Shown: piece by piece, positions 52,318-60,603 of the stretch
Layout of the letters: the number at the start of each line of letters is the position of its first letter
Numbering within the stretch: position 1 is the stretch's first letter
From: Nocardioides perillae
Lineage (GTDB): Bacteria > Actinomycetota > Actinomycetes > Propionibacteriales > Nocardioidaceae
Direction: 5' to 3'
Assembly (NCBI RefSeq): GCF_013409425.1
Contig: NZ_JACCAC010000001.1
Location: 3,348,001-3,412,000 of the forward strand
DNA: 64,000 bases
The notes under the pieces: model-generated
Told to the model about the DNA's origin: nothing
Database searches by the model: none
What the model saw: only the letters and a program-made list of their open reading frames with translations
Program-made: the position numbers and the translations under genes

Positions 52318-52698
52318 TCAGAGCAGGGCGTGCAGGGAGAAGACCGGCTCGGTCTCGACCTCGTCGCGCCCCGGCCGCACGAACTCGAACGCGGCGGTGC
52401 GGAGCAGCACCCACGACGGGTCGGCGCCCGGCGCGGCGAGCAGGCCCTCGGCGCACGCGAGGTGCATCGGTGGCGCGTGCACGGCGTTGCGGTCGCGCTC
52501 ACCAGGGGTCGCCAGGAACGCGATGGGGCGGCCCAGCGGCTCCGCGCACACCCCGCACACCCGGCTGAGCGCGCACTGCGTCACCCGGGCCCGCGCCGGC
52601 GCGCCCAGGCGCCCCTCCGCCGTCGCCGGCAGCGGCTCGCCGCCGCGGTCGGTCCAGGCGAAGGGCGTGCCGGTGGGGGTGAGCACGGCCGCCCTCAC
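52318..52698 (-). CDS. Small cysteine-containing protein downstream of the desaturase
   Basis: 126 aa, GTG overlapping the desaturase stop by 4 bp. VLTPTGTPFAWTDRGGEPLP is followed by CALSRVCGVCAEPLGRPIAF and HLACAEGL. Four Cys and two His residues are placed as a possible zinc site. The rest is beta-rich. No known family comes to mind. The coupling implies co-expression with the desaturase. Confidence 0.7.
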   Translation of the reverse strand: MRAAVLTPTGTPFAWTDRGGEPLPATAEGRLGAPARARVTQCALSRVCGVCAEPLGRPIAFLATPGERDRNAVHAPPMHLACAEGLLAAPGADPSWVLLRTAAFEFVRPGRDEVETEPVFSLHALL

Positions 52699-53948
52699 GC
52701 GCGCTCCTTCGCCGACCCCCGCGACCAGGCGCCGAGCTCGAGGCGGCGGGTGGGCCGCTCGGCGTCGCTCTTGCGGCGCCGCTCGCGCACCGGGCCCTCC
52801 GGCACCGGGGGCGTGTCGCCGCGGGTGCTGGCGTCGTCGTAGACGCGGTTGTCCTTGGTCCACGAGTTCGGCAGCGAGAGCTTCAGGATCGTGCGCAGCG
52901 CCTGGCCGTACTGCCGGTGCAGCGGACCGACCGTGTAGGGCAGGTCGTACTTGTCGCACAGCGCCTTCACCCGCTCGGCGATCTCCGGGTAGCGGTTGCT
53001 CGGCAGGTCGGGGAAGAGGTGGTGCTCGATCTGGAAGCCGAGGCTGCCGCTCATGATGTGCAGGAAGCGGCCGCCCTCGAAGTTCGCGGCGCCCAGGATC
53101 TGGCGGAGGTACCACTCCGAGCGGGTCTCGTCCTCGATCTCCTCCTCGGTGAAGTGCACCGCGCCGTCGGGGAAGTGGCCGCAGAAGATGATGACGTAGG
53201 ACCACACGTTGCGCGTCACGTTGGCGGCGGCGTTGGCCACGATCGTGGTGCGCCAGTGCGGTCCGCTGAGCGCCGGGTAGACGACGTAGTCCTTGAGCAC
53301 CTGGTTGCGGCCCTTGCGCCAGATCTGGCCGAGCTGGCGCTTCATCTCCTGCGGGTCCTTCTGACCCTTGCGGATGCGCTCGAGGTCGAGGTCGTGCAGC
53401 GCCACGCCCCACTCGAAGAGGAAGGCGAGCAGCGAGTTGTAGACCGGCTGGCCGACGTTGACCGGGTGCCACTTCTGCTCGCGCGCCATCCGCAGGATGC
53501 CGTAGCCGATGTCGTTGTCGTAGCCGAGCACGTTGGTGAACTGGTGGTGCACGTAGTTGTGGCTGTGCTTCCACTGCTCGGCCGGCTGGGCGGTGTCCCA
53601 CTCCCAGTTGGAGGAGTGGATCTCGGGGTCGTTCATCCAGTCCCACTGGCCGTGCATGACGTTGTGGCCGATCTCCATGTTCTCGAGGATCTTGGCCGTC
53701 CCGAGCATCGCGGAGCCGAGCACCGCGCCCGGGATCCGCGCCCGCTTCGAGTACGCCGAGGCGCCGAGCACCACGCGTGCCCCGAAGGCCAGCCCGCGCT
53801 GCACCTTGATGAGCCGGTTGATGTACGCCGCGTCCGCGGCGCAGCGCGACTCCTCCACCTCCGTGCGGATCGCGTCGAGCTCGCGCCCGATCTGCTCGAC
53901 CTCCTCGTCGGTGAGGTGGCAGTACTCCTGGACGTCGCTGATGGCCAT
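52695..53948 (-). CDS. Membrane fatty acid (acyl-CoA) desaturase, DesA3-like
   Basis: 417 aa. The three histidine boxes are complete: GHNVMHGQWDW (HxxxH), WKHSHNYVHHQFTN (HxxHH) and FQIEHHLFPDLP (QxxHH). Hydrophobic stretches around RGLAFGARVVLGASAY and WSYVIIFCGHFPDG give the membrane helices. It introduces a double bond into long acyl chains at a di-iron site. In mycobacteria DesA3 needs the reductase Rv3230c; a matching reductase is encoded 22 bp upstream on the same strand. The Arg-rich C-terminal tail is longer than usual. ATG with GGGAG about 8 nt upstream. Confidence 0.93.
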   Translation of the reverse strand: MAISDVQEYCHLTDEEVEQIGRELDAIRTEVEESRCAADAAYINRLIKVQRGLAFGARVVLGASAYSKRARIPGAVLGSAMLGTAKILENMEIGHNVMHGQWDWMNDPEIHSSNWEWDTAQPAEQWKHSHNYVHHQFTNVLGYDNDIGYGILRMAREQKWHPVNVGQPVYNSLLAFLFEWGVALHDLDLERIRKGQKDPQEMKRQLGQIWRKGRNQVLKDYVVYPALSGPHWRTTIVANAAANVTRNVWSYVIIFCGHFPDGAVHFTEEEIEDETRSEWYLRQILGAANFEGGRFLHIMSGSLGFQIEHHLFPDLPSNRYPEIAERVKALCDKYDLPYTVGPLHRQYGQALRTILKLSLPNSWTKDNRVYDDASTRGDTPPVPEGPVRERRRKSDAERPTRRLELGAWSRGSAKERA

Positions 53949-53970
53949 GCTTCTCCCTGGGTCGATCGGG

Positions 53971-55074
53971 TCAGATGTCGAGGACGCAGTCGCCGACCGC
54001 GGCGGTGACGCAGGTCTGCACCTGCTCGTTGGGCTGGTCGTACTCCTCGCCGTTGCGCAGGTCGCGGACCTTGCCGGAGACGAGGGTGAGGGTGCAGGTG
54101 TGGCAGATGCCCATGCGGCACCCGTAGGGCATGCCGACGCCGGCCTGCTCGCCGGCCTCCAGCACCGTGGTGGCGCCGTCGGCCTCCACCTCCTTGCCGG
54201 AGTTGCGGAACGAGATGGTCCCGCCCTCGCCGCCGTCGGCGCCGAGCTGCAGGTTGAACCGCTCGACGTGGAGCCGCTCCGCGACGCCCTCGGCCTCGAA
54301 GTGCTCGCTGAGCGCGTCGAGCATCGGGCCCGGCCCACAGGCCCAGGTCTCGCGCTCGCGCCAGTCGGGGCAGACCTCGTCGAGGTCGCGCGCCGGGTCG
54401 AGCATGCCGTCGGTGTCGGTGTGCAACCGGTGGACGGTGAAGGAGTCGTGGTGCTCCTCGAGCTGCGCCAGCTCGTCGCGGAAGATCATCCGCTCCGGCG
54501 TCGGCGAGGAGTAGTGCAGCACGACGTCGGGCATGGTGCCGCGCCGGTGCAGGGTGCGGACCATCGCCATCACCGGGGTGACGCCGCTGCCGGCGACCAG
54601 GAAGAGCACCTTGTCCGGCGGCGGGTCGGGCAGCACGAAGTCGCCCTCGGGCAGCGCGAGCCGCACGATGGTGCCGGGCTCCAGGCCCTTCACCAGGTGG
54701 GAGGAGAGCAGGCCCTCCGGCATCGCGCGGACGGTGATGGAGATGGTCCGCCGCGACCGCGACGGGGCCGAGGAGATGGAGTAGGAGCGCCACTGGAACT
54801 TGCCGTCGACCTGCACGCCGATCCCGACGTACTGCCCCGGGCGGTGCTGCCAGCGCCAGCCCCAGCCCGGCTTGATCACGAGCGTGGCGGCGTCCTCGGT
54901 CTCGGGGACGACCTCCTCGACGCGGCCGCGCAGCTCGCGCGCCGTCCACAGCGGGTTGACGAAGCGCAGGTAGTCGTCGGGGTGCAGCGGGGTCGTCAGC
55001 TTGGAGCCGACCGAGCGCACCCGGTGCCACCCCTGCCGCTGCCCCGCCGCCCGCGGGGTCGTGTCGGTCGCCAT
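53971..55074 (-). CDS. Ferredoxin-type NADPH oxidoreductase partner of the desaturase (Rv3230c-like)
   Basis: 367 aa. The FAD-binding domain has WRSYSISSAP (RxYS motif). The NAD(P)H domain has FLVAGSGVTPVMAMVRTL and WACGPGPMLDAL. The C-terminal plant-type 2Fe-2S ferredoxin has GMPYGCRMGICHTCTLTL and the last Cys in VQTCVTAAVG. It passes electrons from NADPH to the desaturase. ATG at 55074; TTCACT ends 6 nt upstream with TTGACC 18 nt further up, so the transcript is probably leaderless, and a dyad operator covers the -10. Confidence 0.93.
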   Translation of the reverse strand: MATDTTPRAAGQRQGWHRVRSVGSKLTTPLHPDDYLRFVNPLWTARELRGRVEEVVPETEDAATLVIKPGWGWRWQHRPGQYVGIGVQVDGKFQWRSYSISSAPSRSRRTISITVRAMPEGLLSSHLVKGLEPGTIVRLALPEGDFVLPDPPPDKVLFLVAGSGVTPVMAMVRTLHRRGTMPDVVLHYSSPTPERMIFRDELAQLEEHHDSFTVHRLHTDTDGMLDPARDLDEVCPDWRERETWACGPGPMLDALSEHFEAEGVAERLHVERFNLQLGADGGEGGTISFRNSGKEVEADGATTVLEAGEQAGVGMPYGCRMGICHTCTLTLVSGKVRDLRNGEEYDQPNEQVQTCVTAAVGDCVLDI

Positions 55075-55080
55075 CGGGTC

Positions 55081-55110
55081 AGTGAACAGGTGTACTCAAC
55101 GGTTGGTCAA
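55081..55110 (-). promoter_or_regulatory. Promoter and dyad operator of the desaturase/reductase operon
   Basis: -35 TTGACC at 55105-55110, an 18-nt spacer, then -10 TTCACT at 55081-55086. Over the -10 lies AGTGAACAGGTGTACT (55081-55096), which fits the dyad AGTnnACn-nGTnnACT with 12 symmetric bases of 16. This is consistent with repression by a TetR-like regulator, none of which is encoded in the window. Confidence 0.5.
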
Positions 55111-55144
55111 GACCCCGATCGGGTGGGCACTTGCGTCTCGCACC

Positions 55145-55150
55145 TACCGT
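55145..55150 (+). promoter_or_regulatory. Leaderless promoter -10 (TACCGT) of msrB
   Basis: TACCGT lies 6 nt before the ATG at 55157. Confidence 0.55.
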
Positions 55151-55156
55151 GGGGGC

Positions 55157-55570
55157 ATGGCGAACCAGGGTGCCCACCGGGTCCAGAAGACCGACGCCGA
55201 GTGGCGCGAGCAGCTCACCCCGGAGGAGTACGCCGTGCTGCGCAAGGCCGGCACGGAGCGCGCCTTCACCGGGGAGTACACCGACACCGAGACCACCGGC
55301 GTCTACCGCTGCAAGGCCTGCCAGGCCGAGCTGTTCACCTCCGACACCAAGTTCCACTCCGGGTGCGGCTGGCCGAGCTTCTACCAGCCGATCTCCGACA
55401 CGATCGAGTACCTCGAGGACAACACCCTCGGCATGAAGCGCGTCGAGGTCCGCTGCGCCAGCTGCGGCTCGCACCTGGGCCACGTCTTCCCCGACGGCTA
55501 CGGCACGCCCACGGGCGACCGCTACTGCATCAACTCCATCGCGCTCACCCTGGAGCCGAAGCAGGCCTGA
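55157..55570 (+). CDS. msrB: Peptide-methionine (R)-S-oxide reductase
   Basis: 137 aa, usual length. Two zinc CxxC pairs (YRCKACQAEL and VRCASCGSHLGHVF), SGCGWPSFYQPI, FPDGYGTPTGDRYCINSIAL with the catalytic Cys, and EWREQLTPEEYAVLRKAGTERAF split across the N-terminus. It reduces methionine-R-sulfoxide in proteins. The ATG follows TACCGT by 6 nt. Divergent from the desaturase/reductase operon. Confidence 0.97.
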   Translation: MANQGAHRVQKTDAEWREQLTPEEYAVLRKAGTERAFTGEYTDTETTGVYRCKACQAELFTSDTKFHSGCGWPSFYQPISDTIEYLEDNTLGMKRVEVRCASCGSHLGHVFPDGYGTPTGDRYCINSIALTLEPKQA

Positions 55571-55572
55571 CG

Positions 55573-56127
55573 TCAGCCGGCGCGACGGGTGCCGGCGAGG
55601 AAGTGCTCGACGTCGCGGCGCGTGCGCAGCCGGTGGAAGGTCAGGTGGGCCCACTGCGGGTCGGCCATCGCGGCGGCGTACCGCTCCTGCGTGCGGTCGT
55701 AGGTCGTCCAGGCCCACCAGAGCACCGAGTCCTCCCCGCGCCAGAAGGCGAGGCCGGACCACCGCTCGCGGTTGCCGTTCCACAGCTCCTGCCGCGTCAC
55801 GACGCGTCGCAGCGTGCGGGTGACCGACTGCCAGGTCGTGCGCCACCGCGGCGGGCTCACCCACACCACCGTGTCGGCCCGCTCCCACACCTGCGGCCCG
55901 ACCTTGCCCCAGTAGTTGCCGTCGACGACCCACGCCTCACCGGCGGTCGCCTCGGCGATGCGGGCGGACAGCTCGGCCGGCGAGGCCGCCGACCAGCCCG
56001 GCCCCCAGTGCAGCGCGTCGAGCTCCACGTGCGGCACGTCGAGCTCCGCGGCGAGGCGCCGGGCGACCGTGGTCTTGCCCGACCCGGAGCTGCCGACCAC
56101 CGAGACGCGGCGCGGCCGCTCAGGCAC
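55573..56127 (-). CDS. P-loop kinase, adenylate kinase-like (FlaR/topology modulation group)
   Basis: 184 aa. Walker A is VSVVGSSGSGKTTVARRL at the N-terminus. DVPHVELDALHWGPGW, AWVVDGNYWGKVGPQVWERA and DTVVWVSPPRWRTTWQSV are the pattern of the small nucleotide-kinase-like proteins annotated as topology modulation or FlaR. RTLRRVVTRQELWNGNRE follows. The substrate is unknown. The GTG start at 56127 overlaps the VOC gene's 3' end by 8 bp. Confidence 0.87.
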   Translation of the reverse strand: MPERPRRVSVVGSSGSGKTTVARRLAAELDVPHVELDALHWGPGWSAASPAELSARIAEATAGEAWVVDGNYWGKVGPQVWERADTVVWVSPPRWRTTWQSVTRTLRRVVTRQELWNGNRERWSGLAFWRGEDSVLWWAWTTYDRTQERYAAAMADPQWAHLTFHRLRTRRDVEHFLAGTRRAG

Positions 56128-56557
56128 CGCTGAGCTGCTGCGCGAGCATGACCAGGATGCCGCTCGGCCCTCGGAGGTAGGTCAGGCGGTAGGAGTCCTC
56201 GTAGGTCGCGACGCCGCGCAGCGGGTGGCAGCCGTGGCGGGCCGCGACCACCAAGGCCGCGTCGAGGTCGTCGACGGCGAGGGCGACACGGTGCATGCCG
56301 ACCTGGTGCGGCACGACCGGCTCGGCCTCCACCGCCTCGGGGTGGACCTGCTCGAAGAGCTCGATCCGACCGTGCCCGTCCGGCGTCTCGAGCAGGGCGA
56401 TGCGCGCGTGGTTGCCGTCGAGCCCGACCGCGGTGTCGGCCCACTCCCCGCTGACCTCGGCCCGCCCGAGGACGCGCAGCCCGAGGTCGGTGAAGAAGGC
56501 GGTCGCCTCGTCCAGGTCGCGGACGGCGATGCCGACGTTGTCGAGACGGGTGGGCAC
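56120..56557 (-). CDS. VOC-superfamily (glyoxalase/epimerase-like) protein
   Basis: 145 aa, single VOC domain with two babbab halves: LDNVGIAVRDLDEATAFFTD, DGNHARIALLETPDG, GMHRVALAVDDLDAALVVAA, and YLRGPSGILVMLAQQL. The metal-binding His in HRVALAV and Glu in GRIELFEQVH are present. Members include methylmalonyl-CoA epimerase and bleomycin resistance proteins; the substrate is unclear. GTG start with TAGCGT 6 nt upstream. Confidence 0.87.
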   Translation of the reverse strand: MPTRLDNVGIAVRDLDEATAFFTDLGLRVLGRAEVSGEWADTAVGLDGNHARIALLETPDGHGRIELFEQVHPEAVEAEPVVPHQVGMHRVALAVDDLDAALVVAARHGCHPLRGVATYEDSYRLTYLRGPSGILVMLAQQLSGA

Positions 56558-56563
56558 GGAGGC

Positions 56564-56569
56564 ACGCTA
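56564..56569 (-). promoter_or_regulatory. Leaderless promoter -10 (TAGCGT) of the VOC gene
   Basis: TAGCGT lies 6 nt before the GTG at 56557 on the minus strand. Confidence 0.55.
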
Positions 56570-56619
56570 GCGCGGTCCGGGGGACGCGGGCGTCCGGCAG
56601 GACGGGTGGGGCCGCCGTC

Positions 56620-56914
56620 GCCTCGGTGGTCGAGCAGGGCCGCCGCCGCCCCCGGTGGTCGAGCAGCGCCGCCGCCGCCCCGGTGGTCGAGCAGGGCCGC
56701 CGGGCCCGTGTGGAGACCCCCGCACCCGGACGCCCACGGCGGTCGGGGCAGCACGACGAGCCCGTCACCCCGGAGATGGGGTGCGGGCTGTCGTCGAGTG
56801 GAGGTGGACGGGGGCGTACGAGGCGAATGAGGGATGCCGGGAGCGCGCCTCGTCCGTTGGTCGAGCAGGGCCGCCAAGGCCCGTGTCGAGACCAGGGCGA
56901 CGTGCGCGCTGTCC
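56620..56914. repeat. REP-like repeats downstream of HNH copy 2 (end of repeat arm 2)
   Basis: GGTGGTCGAGCAG with GGCCGCC-type extensions occurs at about 56629, 56657, 56684 and 56858. The segment is the reverse-complement counterpart of 11.84-12.05 kb. No gene is supported here. Confidence 0.75.
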
Positions 56915-58576
56915 TCAGTCCGCGGGTGCGGGTGGACCGGTGTCGTTGTGGTGCGGCTGGTCGTCGTCGCGTGGCGGCCCGGTGTCACACTCCTGCGCCG
57001 GGCCGGAGCCGGGCGGTGAACCGGTGTCGGGTGGTCCGGTGTCGGGTGGTCCGGTGTCGTGGGCGAGGGGCCCGTCGAGTGGTCGGGTGCCGGTGCGGTC
57101 GCGCAGGTAGTGCGCCCCGTGCGGTGACCGCCAGAGCCAGGCGCCGGCGCCTGCGGGTGTGAGGGTCCACCTGGTGGCGGCGTGCCCGTGGGTCTTCAAC
57201 CGGTGGTGCGGCCGGCACAGCGGCGCGATGTTGCAGCTGCAGGTCGGCCCACCCGCGGGCCCATCGCCCGCCTCACACGCCTCGCCCGCCGCGTCCGCTT
57301 CGCCAGCACGGTTGACCGGGTTGTAGGGGACGGCGTGGTCGTGGTCGCACCTGCGTGCGGCGCGTCCGCACCACGGGAACACACACGCTAGGTGCGTCAG
57401 AGCGCTGTGGTGGGCCAGGCGGCGTGGGACCTCGTAGGCCTCGGTGTGCACCGCCTCAGCCAGGTCGAGCACCGGCAGCACCGTCACGTGGGGCGCGACC
57501 CCGTCGATCCCGGCGGTGGTGAGCCAGTCGCGGATCGCGGTCGCCGACACCGGCGCTCGGGTCTCCTCCACCCGTCCCACCGCCCCGTCACCGGCAGCCA
57601 GCCGACCGGGGAACATCGAGGTGCGCAGCACCGCGTCGGACAGGTGCAGGTGCAGCAGGTACCGCCGCTGCCGGCGGCTCGGCTGCGGGCGCGGCTGTAG
57701 TGACTCGGTGCCGGTGGCCCCGACACGCTCGCCAGGGCTCGCTGCTCGACCACCAGCCGCTGCGCCATCGTCGCCGGTGAGCAGGTCGAGGGTGCCTTGC
57801 GCCGACGCGCCGTCAGAGCCACGGACCACGAGGTTCAGCAGGGCCTGCGCCGACAACGGCCCCGACTCAGCGGTGGCGCCCAGTGCACGCAGCCGCTGCT
57901 TCTCCTCCGTGACGGCGTCGTGGATGGTGATGCCGTCGGGCAGGTCGAAACACCCCGTGGCGTCCACCGTCCCGGTCAGGTCATCGCCGGGACGGCCGTC
58001 GATGTGGACATCGAACCGGCGTTGCTCGCGGGCCTCGGCCCGGGCCAGCTCCGCCTCATCGGGCATGAACCGCGCCAGTGCTTCGGCGACGAGGCGTTCG
58101 AGGGTGGTGGCGCCGATGGTCTGCGCCACCGGTGTCACGTGCCGGTCCACCCAGGCTGCGGCTTCGGGGGTGAGGTTTCTGCCGAGGACCATGCGGGCGA
58201 CGAGGCGGGCACGCCACCCGTCCACCCGATGCGCCTGCACCGCATCCCACAACCGGGGCAGCAGGTGACGACACACCACGGCCTGGCCGAGGTAGGCAGC
58301 ACCCGAGGCGGTGGAACGCCCCAACCGGGACGCGAACTCCGCCACCGCGAACTCCGTCACCCCCGGCCCATACGACCCAGCGACCTTCAGGGCGGTGTCG
58401 CCGTAGGTGCCGGCCACCGTCGCCACGTCCAACGCGTCGGCGGGGTGCAGATCAGCCCAGACACACGCGGCGTACATCAGCCGGGCGTCCGCGGCGCGCT
58501 GGTCCATGACCGCACCCACGGCGGCATCGAGCACCGCGACCGCGGTGTCGAGCTCGGGCGCCGGGCTGGTCGTCAT
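56915..58576 (-). CDS. DUF222 / HNH endonuclease-domain protein, 13E12 repeat family, copy 2
   Basis: 553 aa, very similar to copy 1 over the full length. DUF222 part: VWADLHPADALDVATVAGTY, VDGWRARLVARMVLGRNL, RYLLHLHLSDAVLRTSM. HNH part: FPWCGRAARRCDHDHAVPYN and TCSCNIAPLCRPHHRLKTHG. The Thr/Gly/Pro-rich tail differs in repeat number. The segment encoding GGRAASPGERVGATG is the REP-like palindrome. ATG at 58576; the leader upstream is uninterrupted and keeps its array (58.74-59.04 kb). Oriented opposite to copy 1. Confidence 0.9.
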   Translation of the reverse strand: MTTSPAPELDTAVAVLDAAVGAVMDQRAADARLMYAACVWADLHPADALDVATVAGTYGDTALKVAGSYGPGVTEFAVAEFASRLGRSTASGAAYLGQAVVCRHLLPRLWDAVQAHRVDGWRARLVARMVLGRNLTPEAAAWVDRHVTPVAQTIGATTLERLVAEALARFMPDEAELARAEAREQRRFDVHIDGRPGDDLTGTVDATGCFDLPDGITIHDAVTEEKQRLRALGATAESGPLSAQALLNLVVRGSDGASAQGTLDLLTGDDGAAAGGRAASPGERVGATGTESLQPRPQPSRRQRRYLLHLHLSDAVLRTSMFPGRLAAGDGAVGRVEETRAPVSATAIRDWLTTAGIDGVAPHVTVLPVLDLAEAVHTEAYEVPRRLAHHSALTHLACVFPWCGRAARRCDHDHAVPYNPVNRAGEADAAGEACEAGDGPAGGPTCSCNIAPLCRPHHRLKTHGHAATRWTLTPAGAGAWLWRSPHGAHYLRDRTGTRPLDGPLAHDTGPPDTGPPDTGSPPGSGPAQECDTGPPRDDDQPHHNDTGPPAPAD

Positions 58577-58734
58577 GAGAGAAGTCAAACACCCACCACC
58601 GACAGTCACCGGTGGCTCGGATCCGGCTGTGGACGACGGATCCTGGCCGTCGGCCTGTGCACGAGCAGTGGCCCGCAGCCGGCCTGGACTCCGGTCTCGA
58701 GACGGCACTGCGTGCCTCCTCGACCACCCGAGTG
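58577..58734. other. Leader of HNH copy 2; empty target site of the IS110 element
   Basis: Reverse-complemented, it reads GAGCCACCGGTGACTGTCGG and continues into the gene leader. The same sequence in locus 1 is interrupted by the IS110 between GGTGA and TGTCGG. The rest matches 8575-8658. No gene is seen here. Confidence 0.8.
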
Positions 58735-59040
58735 CCCCAGCGCGCGACCCCTCGATGCGAGCGCAGCGCGTGACCCCTCGACGCGGGCGCAGCGCTCGGC
58801 GGGTGAGCAGCGCGCGACGCCTCGGCGGGAGCGCAACGCGCGACCCCTCGACGCGAGCGCAACGCGCGACCCCTCGACACGAGCGCAACGCGCGACCCCT
58901 CGACACGAGCGCAACGCGCGACCCCTCGACACGAGCGCAACGCGCGACCCCTCGACGAGAGCGCAGTGCGCGCCCCCTCGACGGATCAGCAGCGCGCGAC
59001 CCCTCGGCGGGAGTGCAGCGCGCGACCCCTCGGGCTCAGG
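58735..59040 (-). repeat. Tandem array of 26-bp units (locus 2)
   Basis: About eleven units, read on the minus strand. On the plus strand the GACCCCTCG-like phase marks are at 58746, 58772, 58816, 58842, 58868, 58894, 58920, 58946, 58972, 58998 and 59024. The gap between 58772 and 58816 holds one shortened unit. Three central units share ACACGAGCGCAACGCGCG. Same unit as 8246-8531. No spacers. Confidence 0.93.
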
Positions 59041-59140
59041 TCGGCGGGCGGGCCCGTCGCCGGGTCTCGACACGCTCGCTGACGCTCGCTGCTGGTCAGA
59101 CGAGGGGCGGGGGCTCGTCGGTTGACCAGCCGGCGCGGGG
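59041..59140. repeat. REP-like element at the outer end of arm 2
   Basis: Contains GTCTCGACACGCTCGCTGA and CGCTCGCTGCTGGTC, a diverged copy of the REP-like palindrome, next to the downstream end of a lipoprotein gene. Confidence 0.6.
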
Positions 59141-59818
59141 TCAGGCGTCGACCGGGGCCAGGGCGCTGACGACGACGACCACGCCGGCGCCGTACTGCTC
59201 GTCGGCCCAGGCCTGCAGGGAGCCGTCGTCGAAGGTGACGTCGACGAGGACGCGACCCTCGACCGGGTAGGCGCCCTGGGCGCCGCCGAGGCCGGAGACC
59301 TCCTCCGCGATCCGGGCGAGCTCGGCCTCGGAGGGCGGCGTCGCGAGGGGCGGGACGTCGGCGAGCGGGTCGGGCAGCGGCGGCGTGGTCACCTGCATGC
59401 CAGGCAGCGCGTCGGTGACGGTGAGGGCGGTGCCGTCCCAGGTGCCGGTGACGAGGTAGGTCCCCCACCGCACGGGGCCCTGGCGCTCGGCGCCGTCGAG
59501 GCCGGCCCAGTCCCAGCCGACGAGCTGCGGGCCACCGCACTGCGGCGGCCACGACTCGGCGACGGCGCCGAGGCAGAGCTCGGGCGGGCCGTCGCCGCGA
59601 TCCATCACGTAGACGGCGACGCGGGTGCTGACGACCCCCTCCGACGCCGGCGAGGCGGTCGGCACGGCCGACGGCTCCGCCGTCACGCCGGCGGGCGGGT
59701 CGCCGGCGGCGTCCCCAGCGCCGTCGCCGGCGCTGACGGCGCCGCCGCCGGAGCAGGCGGCGAGGAGGGTCAGGGCGAGGAGGAGGGCCGGGGCGGAGAG
59801 CAGCTTCGGGGGGCGCAT
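59141..59818 (-). CDS. Lipoprotein of unknown function
   Basis: 225 aa. The signal and lipobox are LLLALTLLAACSGGG. A disordered Ala/Gly/Pro linker of about 40 residues leads to a soluble domain with STRVAVYVMDRGDGPPELCL, WPPQCGGPQLVGWDWAGL, RWGTYLVTGTWDGTALTVTD and a conserved-looking C-terminus (VEGRVLVDVTFDDGSLQAWA). One Cys pair may form a disulfide. Similar domains occur in actinobacterial lipoproteins of unknown role. ATG at 59818. Confidence 0.78.
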   Translation of the reverse strand: MRPPKLLSAPALLLALTLLAACSGGGAVSAGDGAGDAAGDPPAGVTAEPSAVPTASPASEGVVSTRVAVYVMDRGDGPPELCLGAVAESWPPQCGGPQLVGWDWAGLDGAERQGPVRWGTYLVTGTWDGTALTVTDALPGMQVTTPPLPDPLADVPPLATPPSEAELARIAEEVSGLGGAQGAYPVEGRVLVDVTFDDGSLQAWADEQYGAGVVVVVSALAPVDA

Positions 59819-59877
59819 GCCGGTGTGACGTCGCCCGGGCCCCGGCGGTTCCCTCCGCGACGGTGCGGGGTCGAGCC

Positions 59878-60603
59878 TCAGGGCAGCCGCGCGAGCAGCT
59901 CGCCGACCTCGACGCGGGCGCCGGTGTAGAACGGCACCTCCTCGCGCACGTGGCGCCGGGCGGTCGAGGCGCGCAGGTCGCGCATCAGGTCGACGATGCG
60001 GTGCAGCTCGTCGGCCTCGAAGGCGAGCAGCCACTCGTAGTCGCCGAGCGCGAAGCTGGCGACCGTGTTGGCCCGGACGTCGGCGTAGCCGCGCGCCATC
60101 CGGCCGTGCTCGGCGAGCATGGCGCGACGCTCCTCGTCGGGCAGGAGGTACCACTCGTAGGAGCGCACGAACGGGTAGACGCACACGTGCCGGCGCGCCT
60201 CCTCGTCGGCGAGGAAGGCCGGGATGTGCGACTTGTTGAACTCCGCCGGGCGGTGCAGCGCCATCTGCGACCACACCGGCTCGAGGCGCCGACCGAAGGC
60301 GGTCGAGCGGAAGCGGTGGTAGAGCGACTGCAGCTGCTCGGAGTCGGCGGCGTGCGACCAGACCATGACGTCGGCGTCGGCGCGCAGCCCGGAGACGTCG
60401 TAGACCCCGCGGACCGTGACGTCCTCGCCCGCCAGCTCGGCGAACAGCGCGTCGACCTCGGCCGCCTCCGCGGCGCGGTCGGCGCCGTCGCCGAGGGTGT
60501 CGGCCAGCCGGAAGACCGACCACATCGTGTAGCGGACGGTCGCGTTGAGCTCGCGCAGGCGCGCGGCGTTGGTCTGCTCGGCGGTCGAGGCGGCGTCGGT
60601 CAT
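59878..60603 (-). CDS. hemQ: Coproheme decarboxylase (HemQ/ChdC)
   Basis: 241 aa, chlorite-dismutase-like fold. [15 protein letters not shown] opens the domain. [55 protein letters not shown] and [19 protein letters not shown] follow, as in actinobacterial HemQ. It converts coproheme to heme b by two decarboxylations, the last step of the coproporphyrin-dependent pathway. ATG overlapping the hemY stop by 4 bp. Confidence 0.95.
   Translation of the reverse strand: MTDAASTAEQTNAARLRELNATVRYTMWSVFRLADTLGDGADRAAEAAEVDALFAELAGEDVTVRGVYDVSGLRADADVMVWSHAADSEQLQSLYHRFRSTAFGRRLEPVWSQMALHRPAEFNKSHIPAFLADEEARRHVCVYPFVRSYEWYLLPDEERRAMLAEHGRMARGYADVRANTVASFALGDYEWLLAFEADELHRIVDLMRDLRASTARRHVREEVPFYTGARVEVGELLARLP

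Noticed and set aside
58407..59270. Open frames over the second 26-bp array on both strands
   Set aside because: Same repeat artefact as at 8.2-8.5 kb.
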